NCBI RefSeq assembly: GCF_005503695.1
Contig: NZ_SCMU01000008.1
Span: 1 to 64,000, forward strand
Origin: Sphingopyxis sp. 2PD
Lineage (GTDB): Bacteria; Pseudomonadota; Alphaproteobacteria; Sphingomonadales; Sphingomonadaceae
Direction of reading: 5' to 3'
Length of the DNA stretch: 64,000 bases
A program made the translations under genes and the position numbers. Below are positions 34,657-43,837 of this stretch, piece by piece (position 1 is the first letter of the stretch; each line of letters starts with the position of its first letter). Below the pieces are notes generated by a model, which saw nothing but the letters and a program-made list of their open reading frames with translations, ran no database searches and was not told where the DNA came from.

Positions 34657-34806
34657 CGCACGAAGACACAAAGACACGAAGGAGGCAGCTTCATCTCGCC
34701 ACCTTGTTTTGTCGATTGCGCGCAGCGCTATTTTGATGGTCGCCTGCGGCGACAAGCCTCGGTTGTGCCCTGACGCGGGATCTTCGTGCCTTTGTGTCTT
34801 CGTGCG
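34657..34806. repeat. Inverted-repeat element, family C, copy 2
   Basis: A 150-base element with 25-base terminal inverted repeats (34657-34681 and 34782-34806, one mismatch), nearly identical to those at 33303-33455. The middle (34682-34781) is unrelated to the other copy. It starts 9 bases after the dapE stop and may also serve as its 3' end. Confidence 0.7.
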
Positions 34807-34817
34807 AATTTCTTCTT

Positions 34818-35390
34818 CTATTCACGCCCGCGGCGCAGGATTACATACACCGCGCCCGCGCCGCCGTGGCTGATGTGCGCGGGGCGCAGCGCGACGATCT
34901 GGTCGGCGTGGGGCGAGTAAGCGAGCCAGTCGGGGAGCGAGGCGCGGATCGCGCCGCGTGGGCGCGGGTCGCCGTGCATTTGCGGCAGGCGGTCGGCGCC
35001 GGGGCGGGGGCGCCCTGCCACGACGAGCAGCACGCGCGCGCCGCGCAGCAGCGCACGGCCGATCGCATCGTCGAGCAGCGCCTGCGCCGACGCGAGGCTA
35101 TGCCCGTGCAGGTCGATGCTGAGGTCGGGGCGGACCAGACCTTTTCGCAGGCGCCGGTCCCAATGTCCGTCGAGCGTCGCGGCGCTGTGGGGGCGGCGTG
35201 GCGGCGGCAGTTTCGTGGCGGGACGGACGGGCGCCGCCGGGGCGGCGGTGCTGCGCGGGGTCGGCGCAGGCGGGCGGATCGTCGGCGGGGCTGCGGACGC
35301 GAGCGGCACTTTCGCCTTCACCAGCGGCTTCACCGTCGCCGCGACCTTTTTCCACAGCGCGTTTTCGTCGGGATCGAGCCGCCGCGCCAT
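34818..35390 (-). CDS. Smr-domain protein
   Basis: A 190-residue protein of the Smr family. The N-terminal half is basic and Pro/Ala-rich, probably disordered. The C-terminal Smr domain begins near residue 93 with LSIDLHGHSLASAQALLDDA (the DLHG motif) and contains a GRALLRGARVLLVVAGRPRP segment. Smr domains act as DNA or RNA nucleases in collided-ribosome rescue or DNA repair. It starts 7 bases after the MltA gene, so it is likely co-transcribed. Confidence 0.88.
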   Translation of the reverse strand: MARRLDPDENALWKKVAATVKPLVKAKVPLASAAPPTIRPPAPTPRSTAAPAAPVRPATKLPPPRRPHSAATLDGHWDRRLRKGLVRPDLSIDLHGHSLASAQALLDDAIGRALLRGARVLLVVAGRPRPGADRLPQMHGDPRPRGAIRASLPDWLAYSPHADQIVALRPAHISHGGAGAVYVILRRGRE

Positions 35391-35397
35391 CGCGGCG

Positions 35398-36732
35398 TCA
35401 GCGCGCCGGGATCAGCCGCGCGACGCTGGCGCGCGGGAGCAGCAGCAACGCCGAACCGCGCGCCGCCATGCCACCGGCGATCGCGCGCGCATCCTCGCCC
35501 GCCCCCCAGAAGCTGTCGAAGCGGTTGGCGCCCTTGATCGCGCCGCCGGTGTCCTGCGCCACCCACAGCCCGTTCGGTTCGGCGCGGTCGAGCGAGAGGA
35601 AGACGGGGGCGCCGAGCGGCACATATTTGGGGTCGGCTGCAACGCTGGCGCGCGGTGTCACCGGCAGACCCATGGCACCGAGCGGGCCGGGGCCGGTGAG
35701 TTCGCGGAAGAATACCCAGCTGGGATTCTCGTTCATCACCGCGGCGCCGCGTTTCGGATCGGCGCGCAGATAGTCGAGGATGCCCTGCATCGACGCCTGT
35801 CCGCGCTGCAATTCACCGCGGTCGAGCAATAGCTTGCCGATGCCGACATAGCCGCGGCCATTCTGGCTGTCGTAACCGATCCGCATGATGCCGCCGTCGG
35901 GCAGGCGCAGGCGTCCCGACCCCTGCACTTGCAGGAAAAAGAACTCGGCGGCGTCGGCAGCCCAGGCGATCTCGAGCCCGCGGCCTTCGAGCGCGCCGCT
36001 TTCGATCGCGGCGCGGTCGTAATATTGCACCAGCTTGCTGCCCTCGACGCGGCCGCGGATCGTCCGGCCCTTCAGCTCGTCGGAAAATTGCCCAAGGTCG
36101 ACGTCGACCAGATCGGCGGGGCGGCGATAGATGGGGACGTCATAGCCCGGGCGCTTCGTGCGCGATCCGGCGATTTCGGGTTCGTAATAGCCGGTGACAA
36201 AGGCGGTTCCGGCGCCGATCTGCACCGTCCCGAAATAGCGCGCAAAAAAGGCCGCGGCGTCGCTGTCGGCCCAGTTTTTCGCGGCGTTGCAGCTTTCGGC
36301 CCAGTCGGCGCCCTGCGTCAGCCCGCTGACATCGGCGCGGCGCTGGACCGAAGGACAGCTGATGCGAAAGGCGGCAAGCGCGGCGCTTGCCTGTTCGGGA
36401 GCGATGCCAAGTGACGCAAAATCAGGGCCGGCAATGACGCCGCTCGCCGCCGCCGTCGTCGCGTCGGCCGGGACCGCGGGGGCGCGCAGCGCCGGGCGCG
36501 GCGTGGCGGGGATCGGCCTCGCCGCAACGCCGCCGCTTTCCGACGGCCGCGGCTGATAGGGGCGCGGCGTGGCGCCCGACGGCTTCGCTGCGGGTGCCGG
36601 TGTGGAGGCGGCGGGGCGGCTGCCTGCGTCGGGAATCACCGACGCACACCCCGCGAGGAGCGGTAGCACCGCGACCAAGGACAATCCGAAAACCCGCATC
36701 CGGCGCTTCCCGGACGAACCAAGCGCGGGCAT
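35398..36732 (-). CDS. mltA: Membrane-bound lytic murein transglycosylase A
   Basis: Lipoprotein that cuts peptidoglycan glycan strands with formation of 1,6-anhydromuramic acid. The protein is 444 residues from ATG 36732 (an alternative ATG at 36699 gives a tighter signal). The lipobox is LLAGC. A Pro/Ala-rich linker leads to the MltA fold with FVTGYYEPEIAGSRTKRPGY and a 3D domain ending VAQDTGGAIKGANRFDSFWG, whose Asp is catalytic in the family. The start lies just inside the end of timA, with which it is coupled. Confidence 0.93.
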   Translation of the reverse strand: MPALGSSGKRRMRVFGLSLVAVLPLLAGCASVIPDAGSRPAASTPAPAAKPSGATPRPYQPRPSESGGVAARPIPATPRPALRAPAVPADATTAAASGVIAGPDFASLGIAPEQASAALAAFRISCPSVQRRADVSGLTQGADWAESCNAAKNWADSDAAAFFARYFGTVQIGAGTAFVTGYYEPEIAGSRTKRPGYDVPIYRRPADLVDVDLGQFSDELKGRTIRGRVEGSKLVQYYDRAAIESGALEGRGLEIAWAADAAEFFFLQVQGSGRLRLPDGGIMRIGYDSQNGRGYVGIGKLLLDRGELQRGQASMQGILDYLRADPKRGAAVMNENPSWVFFRELTGPGPLGAMGLPVTPRASVAADPKYVPLGAPVFLSLDRAEPNGLWVAQDTGGAIKGANRFDSFWGAGEDARAIAGGMAARGSALLLLPRASVARLIPAR

Positions 36733-36737
36733 CGCGG

Positions 36738-37403
36738 TCAGGCTGCTTCGATTTCGTCGAGCAGCCAGTTGGGATCGTCGCTGCCGATCGCGCGGCGGAA
36801 CGTCCACAGGTCGTCGGTGCGCGACGCATCGCTCATCGACCCGGCGATCATCTTGCCATGGGCGTCGCGGGTGACCGCGCTAATGTCGGCCTGATAGCGC
36901 ACGGTGACGCGCGCTTCCTTGCGGTCCATTTCGACCGCGGTGATCTTGGCCGATTCGATGCCGACCAACCGGTTTTCGAGCTTTTCGCCGCGCGCGTCGC
37001 GTGCTTCGATCGCCTCGACAAAGGCTTCATAGCTGTCGTCGTCGCACAGGTCGCGCAGCGTATCGCGATCGCCCTTCCAATAGGCTTCGAGGATCATGCG
37101 GTACGCCGCTTCGGCGCCCTCCATGAAGCGGCCGGCGTCGAAATTGCGGTCGCTGGCGAGCAGCTGACGCAGGCCGATTTCGGCGGCGGGTTCGTAAACG
37201 AGGCCCGAGGTGTCGGGGACGCCGACGGACGGCGAGGGCGTTTCACCGTCCTCCAGACGCACCGGCGACGGCACGGCGCGATCATCGCGGCGCGGCAGCA
37301 CGGGTTCCTGCTCATGCCCGGTACGCTTGCCGAGTACCGAGTACAGCCGCATGCCGAGGAAGGCGGCAATCATGGCGAGCAGGACGATCGAAAAAGCAGT
37401 CAC
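36738..37403 (-). CDS. timA: Tim44/TimA-family membrane adaptor protein
   Basis: Alphaproteobacterial homolog of the mitochondrial import protein Tim44. From a GTG at 37403 it is 221 residues; an ATG at 37466 would add 21. An N-terminal helix (AFSIVLLAMIAAFLGMRLYS) anchors it, a Pro/Arg-rich linker follows, and the Tim44-like C-terminal domain spans about 90-220 (AYRMILEAYWKGDRDTLRDL). It sits head-to-head with secB, as in many alphaproteobacteria, and upstream of mltA. Confidence 0.9.
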   Translation of the reverse strand: MTAFSIVLLAMIAAFLGMRLYSVLGKRTGHEQEPVLPRRDDRAVPSPVRLEDGETPSPSVGVPDTSGLVYEPAAEIGLRQLLASDRNFDAGRFMEGAEAAYRMILEAYWKGDRDTLRDLCDDDSYEAFVEAIEARDARGEKLENRLVGIESAKITAVEMDRKEARVTVRYQADISAVTRDAHGKMIAGSMSDASRTDDLWTFRRAIGSDDPNWLLDEIEAA

Positions 37404-37649
37404 GGGCAAAAGTCCAATGCGGGCAATGGAAACATCAAGGCCGATACATAGGCGATGCACGGCCAAGTTTCAAACGCCATGGCCCCGCCGATGCGGCAGG
37501 TCAACGATTCACCCCCAGCAAAGCGCCGCCGCGATCCCATTGTGCTGGCTGGCGCGCGCTGCTAAGCGCCGCCGCAACCGTCTGCCGCAGTCCCGACACG
37601 GCCTGCAGCGCGGATCCTGTTTCATCTTTTCGAGCGAAAGCATTGCACC

Positions 37650-38171
37650 ATGGCTGACGAGACCAGCGCCGACATCAACAACCCCGCCCTGCAGCCCAAT
37701 GGCGAAGATACCAGCCCGGCGATCGGCCTGATTTCGCAATATGTCAAAGACCTGTCGTTCGAAAATCCGAACGCGCCCGCGGTTTACCAGTGGCAGGACG
37801 CGCCGCAGATCGACGTCCAGTTCAACATCGCCGCCGAAGGCGTCGGCGAGAACCTGTTCGAAGTAACCTTGAAGATCGACGTCACGTCGAAGGCCGATCA
37901 GGGCACGATGTTCGTGATCGAGCTGAAATATGCCGGCCTGTTCGGCGTCCGCAACGTCCCCGAAGACCAGTTGCAGCCGTTTTTCCTGGCCGAAGCGCCG
38001 CGCATCCTGTTCCCCTTCGCCCGCCGCGTCGTCGCCGACGCCGTGCGCGACGGCGGTTTCGCACCGCTGCTGCTCGAACCGATCGATTTCCACGGCCTGT
38101 TCATGCAACAGGTCCAGGCGCAGGCCGAAGCCGGGGAACTGGGTGACGCCGTGCCGGCTGGTCAGGCGTAA
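37650..38171 (+). CDS. secB: Protein-export chaperone SecB
   Basis: Cytosolic chaperone that holds preproteins unfolded and delivers them to SecA. The 173-residue protein has the core SLISQYVKDLSFENPNAP-like motif (GLISQYVKDLSFENPNAPAV) and IELKYAGLFGV, ending in a short acidic C-terminal tail. Divergent from timA with a 246-base intergenic region. Upstream bases 37404-37649 hold no other gene that I can see. Confidence 0.96.
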   Translation: MADETSADINNPALQPNGEDTSPAIGLISQYVKDLSFENPNAPAVYQWQDAPQIDVQFNIAAEGVGENLFEVTLKIDVTSKADQGTMFVIELKYAGLFGVRNVPEDQLQPFFLAEAPRILFPFARRVVADAVRDGGFAPLLLEPIDFHGLFMQQVQAQAEAGELGDAVPAGQA

Positions 38172-38198
38172 TCACCATCGGCGGGGCGGGCTGACGGG

Positions 38199-39776
38199 GT
38201 GAGCAGCCTGGTCAAAAGCGTCGGGACGATCGGCGGGCTGACGATGGTCAGCCGCATTTTCGGCTTTGCGCGCGACATGCTGCTCAGCCGCATCCTCGGC
38301 GCGGGCGGGGTCGCCGACGCGTGGCAGCTGGCGTTCCAGCTGCCCAATATCTTTCGCCGCTTGTTCGCCGAGGGCGCCTTCGCCGCCGCCTTTGTCCCGC
38401 TGTTCAACCAGCGGATGACCAAGGAAGGCGACCATAGCGAGGCGCGCGCCTTTGCCGATGCAGTGCTGGCGGTGCTGATCCCGATCCTGATCGTCTTTTC
38501 GGCGCTGCTGCTGATCGCCATGCCGTGGATCATGCACCTGTTCGCAAGCGAGGCGCTGCGCGCCGACGGCGAAAAATTCGACCTGACCGTCATGATGGCG
38601 CGCATCGCCTTTCCCTATCTGGCGTTCATGAGCGTCGCGACCTTGTTCGCCGCGATCCTCAACAGCCTGTCGCGCTTTGCCGCCGCGGCGGCGGCGCCGA
38701 TCCTGCTCAACATCTGCCTCGTCGCAGCCTTGCTCCTCGGCATGGTCACCGGCGACGGCGGCGAAGCGGCCAAGGCGGCCACCGGCCTGTATCTGGCGAT
38801 TTCGGTGTCGCTGGCCGGGCTGTTCCAGCTCGTCTGGTTGCTGTTCTGGGTGCGGCGCTCGGGCTTTCGCCCTGCGTTGCGCCGCCCGCAGCTGACCCCC
38901 GGCGTGCGCGAAATGGGGGTTTTGATCCTGCCCGCGGTGTTCGGCGCCGGGGTCTATCAGATCAGCCGCTTTGTCGACCTGTTCTTCATCGCCTCGCTGC
39001 CCGACAAGAGCATCACCTATCTGGCGATGGCCGACCGCCTGAACCAGCTGCCGCTCGGCATCATCGGCATCGCGCTCGGGACCGCGATCCTGCCCGCGCT
39101 GTCGCGCTTCGTGGCGCTCGACGACCGCGACGGGGCCGCGCGCCTGCAAAGCAATGCGGTCGAACTGGCGATGCTGCTGACCGTCCCCGCGGCGGTCGCT
39201 TTGTTCGTCGCCGGTCCTTCGATCACCAGCGCCTTTTACGTCGGCGGCCAATATAGCGTTGCCGACGGCCTCGCGACCGGCGCGGTGGTCGGCGGGCTCG
39301 TCGTCGGCCTGCCCGCCTATGTGCTGGTCAAGGTGCTGGTCCCCAATTTCTTCGCGCGCAAGGACACCCGCACCCCGGTGTGGACCGCGGCGATTTCGCT
39401 GCTGATCAACATCGCTCTCAATCTGGCGCTGATCCCCTCGCTCGGCATCGTCGGGCTGGCGCTCGCGGGATCGATCGCCGCATGGTGCAATGTCGCGATG
39501 CTCTATGCCATCCTGCACCGCAAAGGCCTGTTCCGTTTGACCGGGCGCGTCGCCGGGCGGATCGCGCGCATCATCCTCGCCGCGGCGGCGATGGCGGCGG
39601 CGCTCATGGTGGCGATCCCGCTGGCGGGCGACGCCTTTGTCGGCGGGGTGTTCGAGCGGATCGTTGCGCTGAGCGCGATCGTGGCCTTGGGCGGGCTCAT
39701 ATTCTTGGGTTGCGCCATGCTGTTCGGCGTGGTCAATCGCGACACCATCGGCCAGCTGCGCCGACGCAAACTCTAA
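38199..39776 (+). CDS. murJ: Lipid II flippase MurJ
   Basis: MOP-family flippase that carries lipid II across the inner membrane for peptidoglycan synthesis. The 525-residue protein, from a GTG at 38199, has about 14 hydrophobic helices. It starts SLVKSVGTIGGLTMVSRIFG, with the conserved LSRILGAGGVADAW motif near residues 29-42 and FRRLFAEGAFAAAFVPLFNQ following. It lies 27 bases after secB and 10 before trpS, so the three may be transcribed together. Confidence 0.95.
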   Translation: MSSLVKSVGTIGGLTMVSRIFGFARDMLLSRILGAGGVADAWQLAFQLPNIFRRLFAEGAFAAAFVPLFNQRMTKEGDHSEARAFADAVLAVLIPILIVFSALLLIAMPWIMHLFASEALRADGEKFDLTVMMARIAFPYLAFMSVATLFAAILNSLSRFAAAAAAPILLNICLVAALLLGMVTGDGGEAAKAATGLYLAISVSLAGLFQLVWLLFWVRRSGFRPALRRPQLTPGVREMGVLILPAVFGAGVYQISRFVDLFFIASLPDKSITYLAMADRLNQLPLGIIGIALGTAILPALSRFVALDDRDGAARLQSNAVELAMLLTVPAAVALFVAGPSITSAFYVGGQYSVADGLATGAVVGGLVVGLPAYVLVKVLVPNFFARKDTRTPVWTAAISLLINIALNLALIPSLGIVGLALAGSIAAWCNVAMLYAILHRKGLFRLTGRVAGRIARIILAAAAMAAALMVAIPLAGDAFVGGVFERIVALSAIVALGGLIFLGCAMLFGVVNRDTIGQLRRRKL

Positions 39777-39786
39777 TGGGACAGAT

Positions 39787-40797
39787 ATGATGCGGACGTT
39801 ATCGGGCATTCAGCCCACCGGAAACTTGCACCTCGGCAATTATCTGGGCGCGATCCGCAACTGGGTGCGGATGCAGGACGAGATGCCGGGCGACAAGCTC
39901 TATTTCCTCGCCGATCTGCACGCGATCTCGATGCCGCACGTTCCGTCGGAACTCACCGCCAACACGCGCGCGATGACCGCCGCGCTCGTCGCGTGCGGGA
40001 TCGACACCGATCGCTCGCTGCTTTTCAACCAGGCGCGCGTCCCCGCGCACGCCGAGCTGCAATGGCTGCTCAACGGCACCGCGCGGCTCGGCTGGCTCAA
40101 CCGCATGACGCAGTTCAAGGACAAGTCGGGCAAGAATCGCGAAAGCGCGTCGGCGGCGCTCTATACCTATCCCGTGCTGCAGGCGGCCGACGTGCTGCTC
40201 TACCAGACGACGCACGTCCCCGTCGGCGAGGACCAGAAGCAGCATCTCGAACTGGCGCGCGACGTCGCGCAGAAATTCAACAACGACTATGCGAGCGAAG
40301 ACGCGCCGGTCTTCACCCTGCCCGAACCGATCATCCCGGCGGGGCTCGCGCGCATCATGAGCCTGCGCGACGGAACCGCGAAAATGTCGAAATCCGATCC
40401 GTCGGACATGAGCCGGATCAACCTGACCGACGATGCCGACACGATGATGCAAAAGATACGCAAGGCGAAGACCGACCCCGAGGTCCTGCCGTCGGAGGCC
40501 GACGGACTCGAGGGGCGGCCCGAGGCGCGCAACCTCGTCGGCATTTACGCCGCGCTCGCCGACACGAGCGTCGATGCGGTGCTGCGCGACCATGCCGGGC
40601 AGGGCTTCGGCGCGTTCAAGCCGGCGCTCGGCGAATTGCTGATCGAAACGCTCGGACCGATCAATACGCGCTTCATCGCGCTGAAGGACGATATAGCAGC
40701 GCTCGATGCGATCCTCGACAAGGGCGCGGAGAAGGCGCGGGTGCTCGCGAAACCGACGCTCGACGCCGCCTATGCCGCATTGGGGCTGTGCCGCTAA
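39787..40797 (+). CDS. trpS: Tryptophanyl-tRNA synthetase
   Basis: Class I aminoacyl-tRNA synthetase that charges tRNA-Trp. The 336-residue protein has TGNLHLGNYLGA (HIGH-type motif) near residue 11, and KMSKSDPSD (KMSKS motif) near residue 200. The length and sequence are normal for the bacterial enzyme. The start ATG at 39787 is followed by a second ATG. It follows murJ closely. Confidence 0.98.
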   Translation: MMRTLSGIQPTGNLHLGNYLGAIRNWVRMQDEMPGDKLYFLADLHAISMPHVPSELTANTRAMTAALVACGIDTDRSLLFNQARVPAHAELQWLLNGTARLGWLNRMTQFKDKSGKNRESASAALYTYPVLQAADVLLYQTTHVPVGEDQKQHLELARDVAQKFNNDYASEDAPVFTLPEPIIPAGLARIMSLRDGTAKMSKSDPSDMSRINLTDDADTMMQKIRKAKTDPEVLPSEADGLEGRPEARNLVGIYAALADTSVDAVLRDHAGQGFGAFKPALGELLIETLGPINTRFIALKDDIAALDAILDKGAEKARVLAKPTLDAAYAALGLCR

Positions 40798-40951
40798 TCG
40801 TCTGACCGGGCTTGTTTATTGGCAGCGGCACCCGATATCGGATAGGGAACCATGATGCGACGAGCCGGGTTCAACCAAGGTTAAGTCGCATCGGCGCAGT
40901 CATGGTATAAAGCGCCAGGCATGTGCGCCCCCGAATCACGGAGCCAAGACG

Positions 40952-41668
40952 ATGAGCAATTCGACCCTTCGCCACCTCGGCCTTCGCCGCTTGGGACTCG
41001 CCGCGATGACCGGCGCCGCGCTGGCGCTCGCCGGCTGCGCGACGCCGTTCAAGGCCGATGTCGCGCGTTTTCAGACCCAATTGCCCGCGCCGCAGGGCCA
41101 GAGCTTTGTCGTCGAGGCGAACAACCCGGCGCTGGCCGGCGGCATCGAATTTGGCCAATATGCCAATCTGGTCGCGGGCGAGCTGACGCGATACGGTTAT
41201 CGCCCCGCGGCACCCGGCGAGCGCGCCGATCTGGTCGTGCGGATGGACTATGGCGTCGACAAGGGGCGCGAACGCGTCGTGTCGAGCCCCGGTTTCGGCG
41301 ACCCCTGGTATGGCGGTTATGGCGGTTATTATGGCCGCGGTTTCTATCGCCCGGTGATCGTCACCGGGCGCGGCGGGCGCCGCTATGTCTATGGCTATCG
41401 GGACCCGTTCCTGTGGGGCGGTTTCGGTCCGGGCTGGGGCGGCTATAATGATGTCAGCAGCTATACGGTCTATACCAGCGGGCTGAACCTCCAGATCAAC
41501 CGCGCCGCCGATGGATCGCGCCTGTTCGAAGGCCATGCCGAGGCGCAGTCGCGCGACAACAATTTGCAAACCATCGTCCCCAATCTGGTCGAGGCGATGT
41601 TCACCGGCTTCCCCGGCAATTCGGGCGAGCGGGTGCGGATCACCGTGGCGCCGCCCGAAAAGGGGTAG
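40952..41668 (+). CDS. DUF4136 lipoprotein
   Basis: A 238-residue lipoprotein: the signal with lipobox LALAGCATPF near residue 28, then a DUF4136-like beta domain (QLPAPQGQSFVVEANNPALA, IEFGQYANLVAGELTRYGYR). The middle has a Gly/Tyr-rich low-complexity stretch (roughly 110-150), with YGGYGGYYGRGF, which varies among relatives. A good hairpin terminator follows. Role is unknown; related proteins are envelope-stress associated. Confidence 0.85.
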   Translation: MSNSTLRHLGLRRLGLAAMTGAALALAGCATPFKADVARFQTQLPAPQGQSFVVEANNPALAGGIEFGQYANLVAGELTRYGYRPAAPGERADLVVRMDYGVDKGRERVVSSPGFGDPWYGGYGGYYGRGFYRPVIVTGRGGRRYVYGYRDPFLWGGFGPGWGGYNDVSSYTVYTSGLNLQINRAADGSRLFEGHAEAQSRDNNLQTIVPNLVEAMFTGFPGNSGERVRITVAPPEKG

Positions 41669-41686
41669 GATTGCTGCACCGCTGAC

Positions 41687-41726
41687 AAAAAAGGCCCGTC
41701 TTTCGGATGAAAGGCGGGCCTTTTTT
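41687..41726. terminator. Strong intrinsic terminator after the DUF4136 gene
   Basis: AAAAAAGGCCCG (41687-41698) pairs with CGGGCCTTTTTT (41715-41726). The inner CTTTC/GAAAG can extend the stem, leaving a 4-base GGAT loop. A-tract on one side and T-tract on the other make it bidirectional in principle. Confidence 0.85.
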
Positions 41727-41779
41727 GTTTGGGCGTGTGGAGCAATGTCGGGTTGCGACCGATTGCGGACGTACGTCAT

Positions 41780-41939
41780 TTCCTCTCTCCCCTTGTGGGA
41801 GAGATACGAAGGCTTGGCAGCTTTGCTGCCTAGCCGCAGTTGAGAGGGGGTTTGCGCGGGCTGGCGTCCGTCCCCTCACCAAGCTTCGCTAGCTCCTGAC
41901 GGAGCAAGCTGCGCTATCCTCTCCCACAAGGGGAGAGGA
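41780..41939. repeat. Palindromic intergenic repeat, family B, copy 2
   Basis: Begins with CCTCTCTCCCCTTGTGGGAG and ends with CTATCCTCTCCCACAAGGGG, two hairpins about 120 bases apart. The middle shares a GGCAGCTTTGCTGCC palindrome with the copy at 31309-31465. It fills most of the gap between the DUF4136 gene terminator and dnaA; no gene is seen there. Confidence 0.6.
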
Positions 41940-41994
41940 GCTTGTGACCGCTCTCCACCCCAAAGCCGTCGATACCGCGCACCGCCTCAAACGC

Positions 41995-42038
41995 TGTGGA
42001 CAATCCCGGGGATAACCCCGGCATCACCCTGTGGATCA
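41995..42038. promoter_or_regulatory. DnaA-box-like pair at the dnaA 3' end
   Basis: TGTGGACAA (41995-42003) and TGTGGATCA (42030-42038) each differ by one base from TGTGGATAA (reverse of TTATCCACA). Between them lies CCGGGG-ATAA-CCCCGG, a hairpin that may end the dnaA mRNA. The second box overlaps the dnaA stop codon. Two boxes are few for an origin; DnaA binding is a possibility only. Confidence 0.3.
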
Positions 42039-43394
42039 GCTGTTCAGACTGCGCCGGATCGCGGCGATTTCGGCGTCGAGTTCGCTGTCGGCGACGCGCA
42101 GCGCTTCGACCGTGCGCACCGCATGGATCACCGTCGAATGATCGCGACCGCCGAAACGGCGGCCGATCTCGGGATAGGAGCGCGGAGTCAGTTCCTTGGC
42201 CAGATACATCGCGACCTGCCGCGGGCGCGCGACCGCGCGGACGCGGCGCTTTGACGCCATTTCGCTCTTGTCGAGCCGGTAGTGCGCGCAGACCGCACGC
42301 TGGATCTCGTCGATCGTGATCCGCGGCCGCGCGGTGCGGACATTTTCGGCGAGCCGGTCTTCGGCGAGCCTGAGGTCGACCGTCGTCGCGGTGAGCGCGG
42401 CATAAGCGAGCAGCTTGTTGAGCGCGCCTTCGAGCTCGCGGATGTTACGGTTGAAATGTTTGACCAGATAGGCAACGACATCGTCGGGAACCTCGACCAT
42501 CGGCATCGCCGCGAGCCGCTGGCGGATGATGCGTTCGCGCAAATCGTCCTCGGGCGCCTCGATATCGGCGACGAGACCGCCCGACAGGCGCGACAGCAGC
42601 CGTGCCTCGACCCCGTCGAGCATCGACGGCGGACGATCGGCGGTGACTACCAGCCGCTTGCCCGCGGTCATCAGGTCGTCGATCGTGTGGAGCAATTCTT
42701 CCTGCGTCGAACTCTTGCCGATGACGAACTGGAGGTCGTCGAGCAGCAGCAGGTCGGCGGCGCGCAGCCGCGCCTTGAACGCCATCATGTCGCCGCCGCG
42801 CATCGCGCCGACAAATTCGAGCATGAATTTTTCCGCCGACATCAGGATGATGTTCGCGGTCGGATGCGCCGCGGCATAATCCTGTGCGATCGCCTGAAGC
42901 AAGTGCGTCTTGCCCTGCCCGGTACCCGAGCAAAGGTAGAGCGGGTTGAACTGCGGCGCTTCGACCATCGCCATGCGCCGCGCGGCGTTGGCGGCGAGAA
43001 TGTTGCTGCGCGCAATGACGAAGCGGTCGAACGACAGTCGCGGGTCAAAACCGAGCAGCGCCGGATTGGCGGCGGGCGGCGGCGAATCGAACGTCGGCAG
43101 CGGCGGGCTGGCGAGGATGGCCGCGCGCTCGGTCGCCCCGGCGCCGCCCCGCACGGTGACGCCGCGCACCGCGGGCAGTTGCTGGCGCCACGCAAGCTCA
43201 AGCCGGTCGCCGAAGCGCTCGTTGATCCAATTGGCCGAAAAACGGCTGACGGTTTCGAGCGTCACCACCCCCGACATCGCGCAATAATCGCCAAAGCGGA
43301 CGGGCTTCAGCCAATGGTCGAAGGTGCGCACGCCGAGGTCGCGGCGCAAGCCTTCGGCAACGCGCGGCCACAGCGCTGCGGCATCGCCGCTCAT
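42036..43394 (-). CDS. dnaA: Chromosomal replication initiator DnaA
   Basis: ATP-dependent initiator that binds DnaA boxes and opens oriC. The 452-residue protein from ATG 43394 (MSGDAAALWPRVAEGLRRDL) has domain I, then domain III with Walker A GTGQGKTHLL near residue 150 and Walker B LLLDDLQFV. Domain IV helix-turn-helix ends in the DnaA signature GGRDHSTVIHAVRTVEAL. The frame is open to 43499, but that part does not look like DnaA. Order dnaA-rpsT-mutM is conserved in alphaproteobacteria. Confidence 0.97.
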   Translation of the reverse strand: MSGDAAALWPRVAEGLRRDLGVRTFDHWLKPVRFGDYCAMSGVVTLETVSRFSANWINERFGDRLELAWRQQLPAVRGVTVRGGAGATERAAILASPPLPTFDSPPPAANPALLGFDPRLSFDRFVIARSNILAANAARRMAMVEAPQFNPLYLCSGTGQGKTHLLQAIAQDYAAAHPTANIILMSAEKFMLEFVGAMRGGDMMAFKARLRAADLLLLDDLQFVIGKSSTQEELLHTIDDLMTAGKRLVVTADRPPSMLDGVEARLLSRLSGGLVADIEAPEDDLRERIIRQRLAAMPMVEVPDDVVAYLVKHFNRNIRELEGALNKLLAYAALTATTVDLRLAEDRLAENVRTARPRITIDEIQRAVCAHYRLDKSEMASKRRVRAVARPRQVAMYLAKELTPRSYPEIGRRFGGRDHSTVIHAVRTVEALRVADSELDAEIAAIRRSLNS

Positions 43395-43837
43395 CGCCCT
43401 GTCCTTCGCATCATAGCCATCCCGATTCCCGCTGTCTGTCACGCCCGCTCCGCCCCCGCTGAACCCCCTGCCGCCCAGCGCTTCACGGAGCCGCTTCACA
43501 CGCCGATTCGTCGCCCGCGCGATGGCGCAGGCAACCTGCCCGGGACCGAAGGCCCGAAGAAGTGCGAATCATGTCGATGTGGCGGCCACCGGCGAAGGCC
43601 GACGACGCACCTGTCTAGTCAGGGCAAAGCGAGTCGAGCAAGGGGCGGTGGTGTAAAAATACTGAAATAAAAATCTTGACTCGGCAGGGGCGCCAGAATC
43701 ACGTCAAAGTCACATTTTTAGTCTATTTATTAGATACTTAAATGTGGCATTCGCGTTGCAGATCAACGAATCGCCGTAAATCCGTCACTTACCGCGCTGC
43801 AACACATTTGCCATCGTCCGGTCACAATATCGGGCAC
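43395..43837. other. Intergenic region between dnaA and rpsT
   Basis: About 440 bases with no gene I can support. The part from roughly 43650 to 43750 is AT-rich (AAAAATACTGAAATAAAAAT, later TTTTTAGTCTATTTATTAGA), in contrast to the GC-rich surroundings. It probably holds the dnaA promoter on the minus strand. I see no cluster of DnaA boxes, so it is not an obvious replication origin. Confidence 0.5.

Noticed and set aside
38172-39809. Open 545-codon frame opposite murJ
   Set aside because: The protein is dominated by His, Asp, Arg and Gln and lacks motifs, whereas murJ has about 14 membrane helices and conserved blocks on the other strand.
43395-43837. Replication origin between dnaA and rpsT
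   Set aside because: The region is AT-rich only over about 100 bases and shows no cluster of DnaA boxes. In related bacteria the origin is often not beside dnaA. GC-skew data would be needed.
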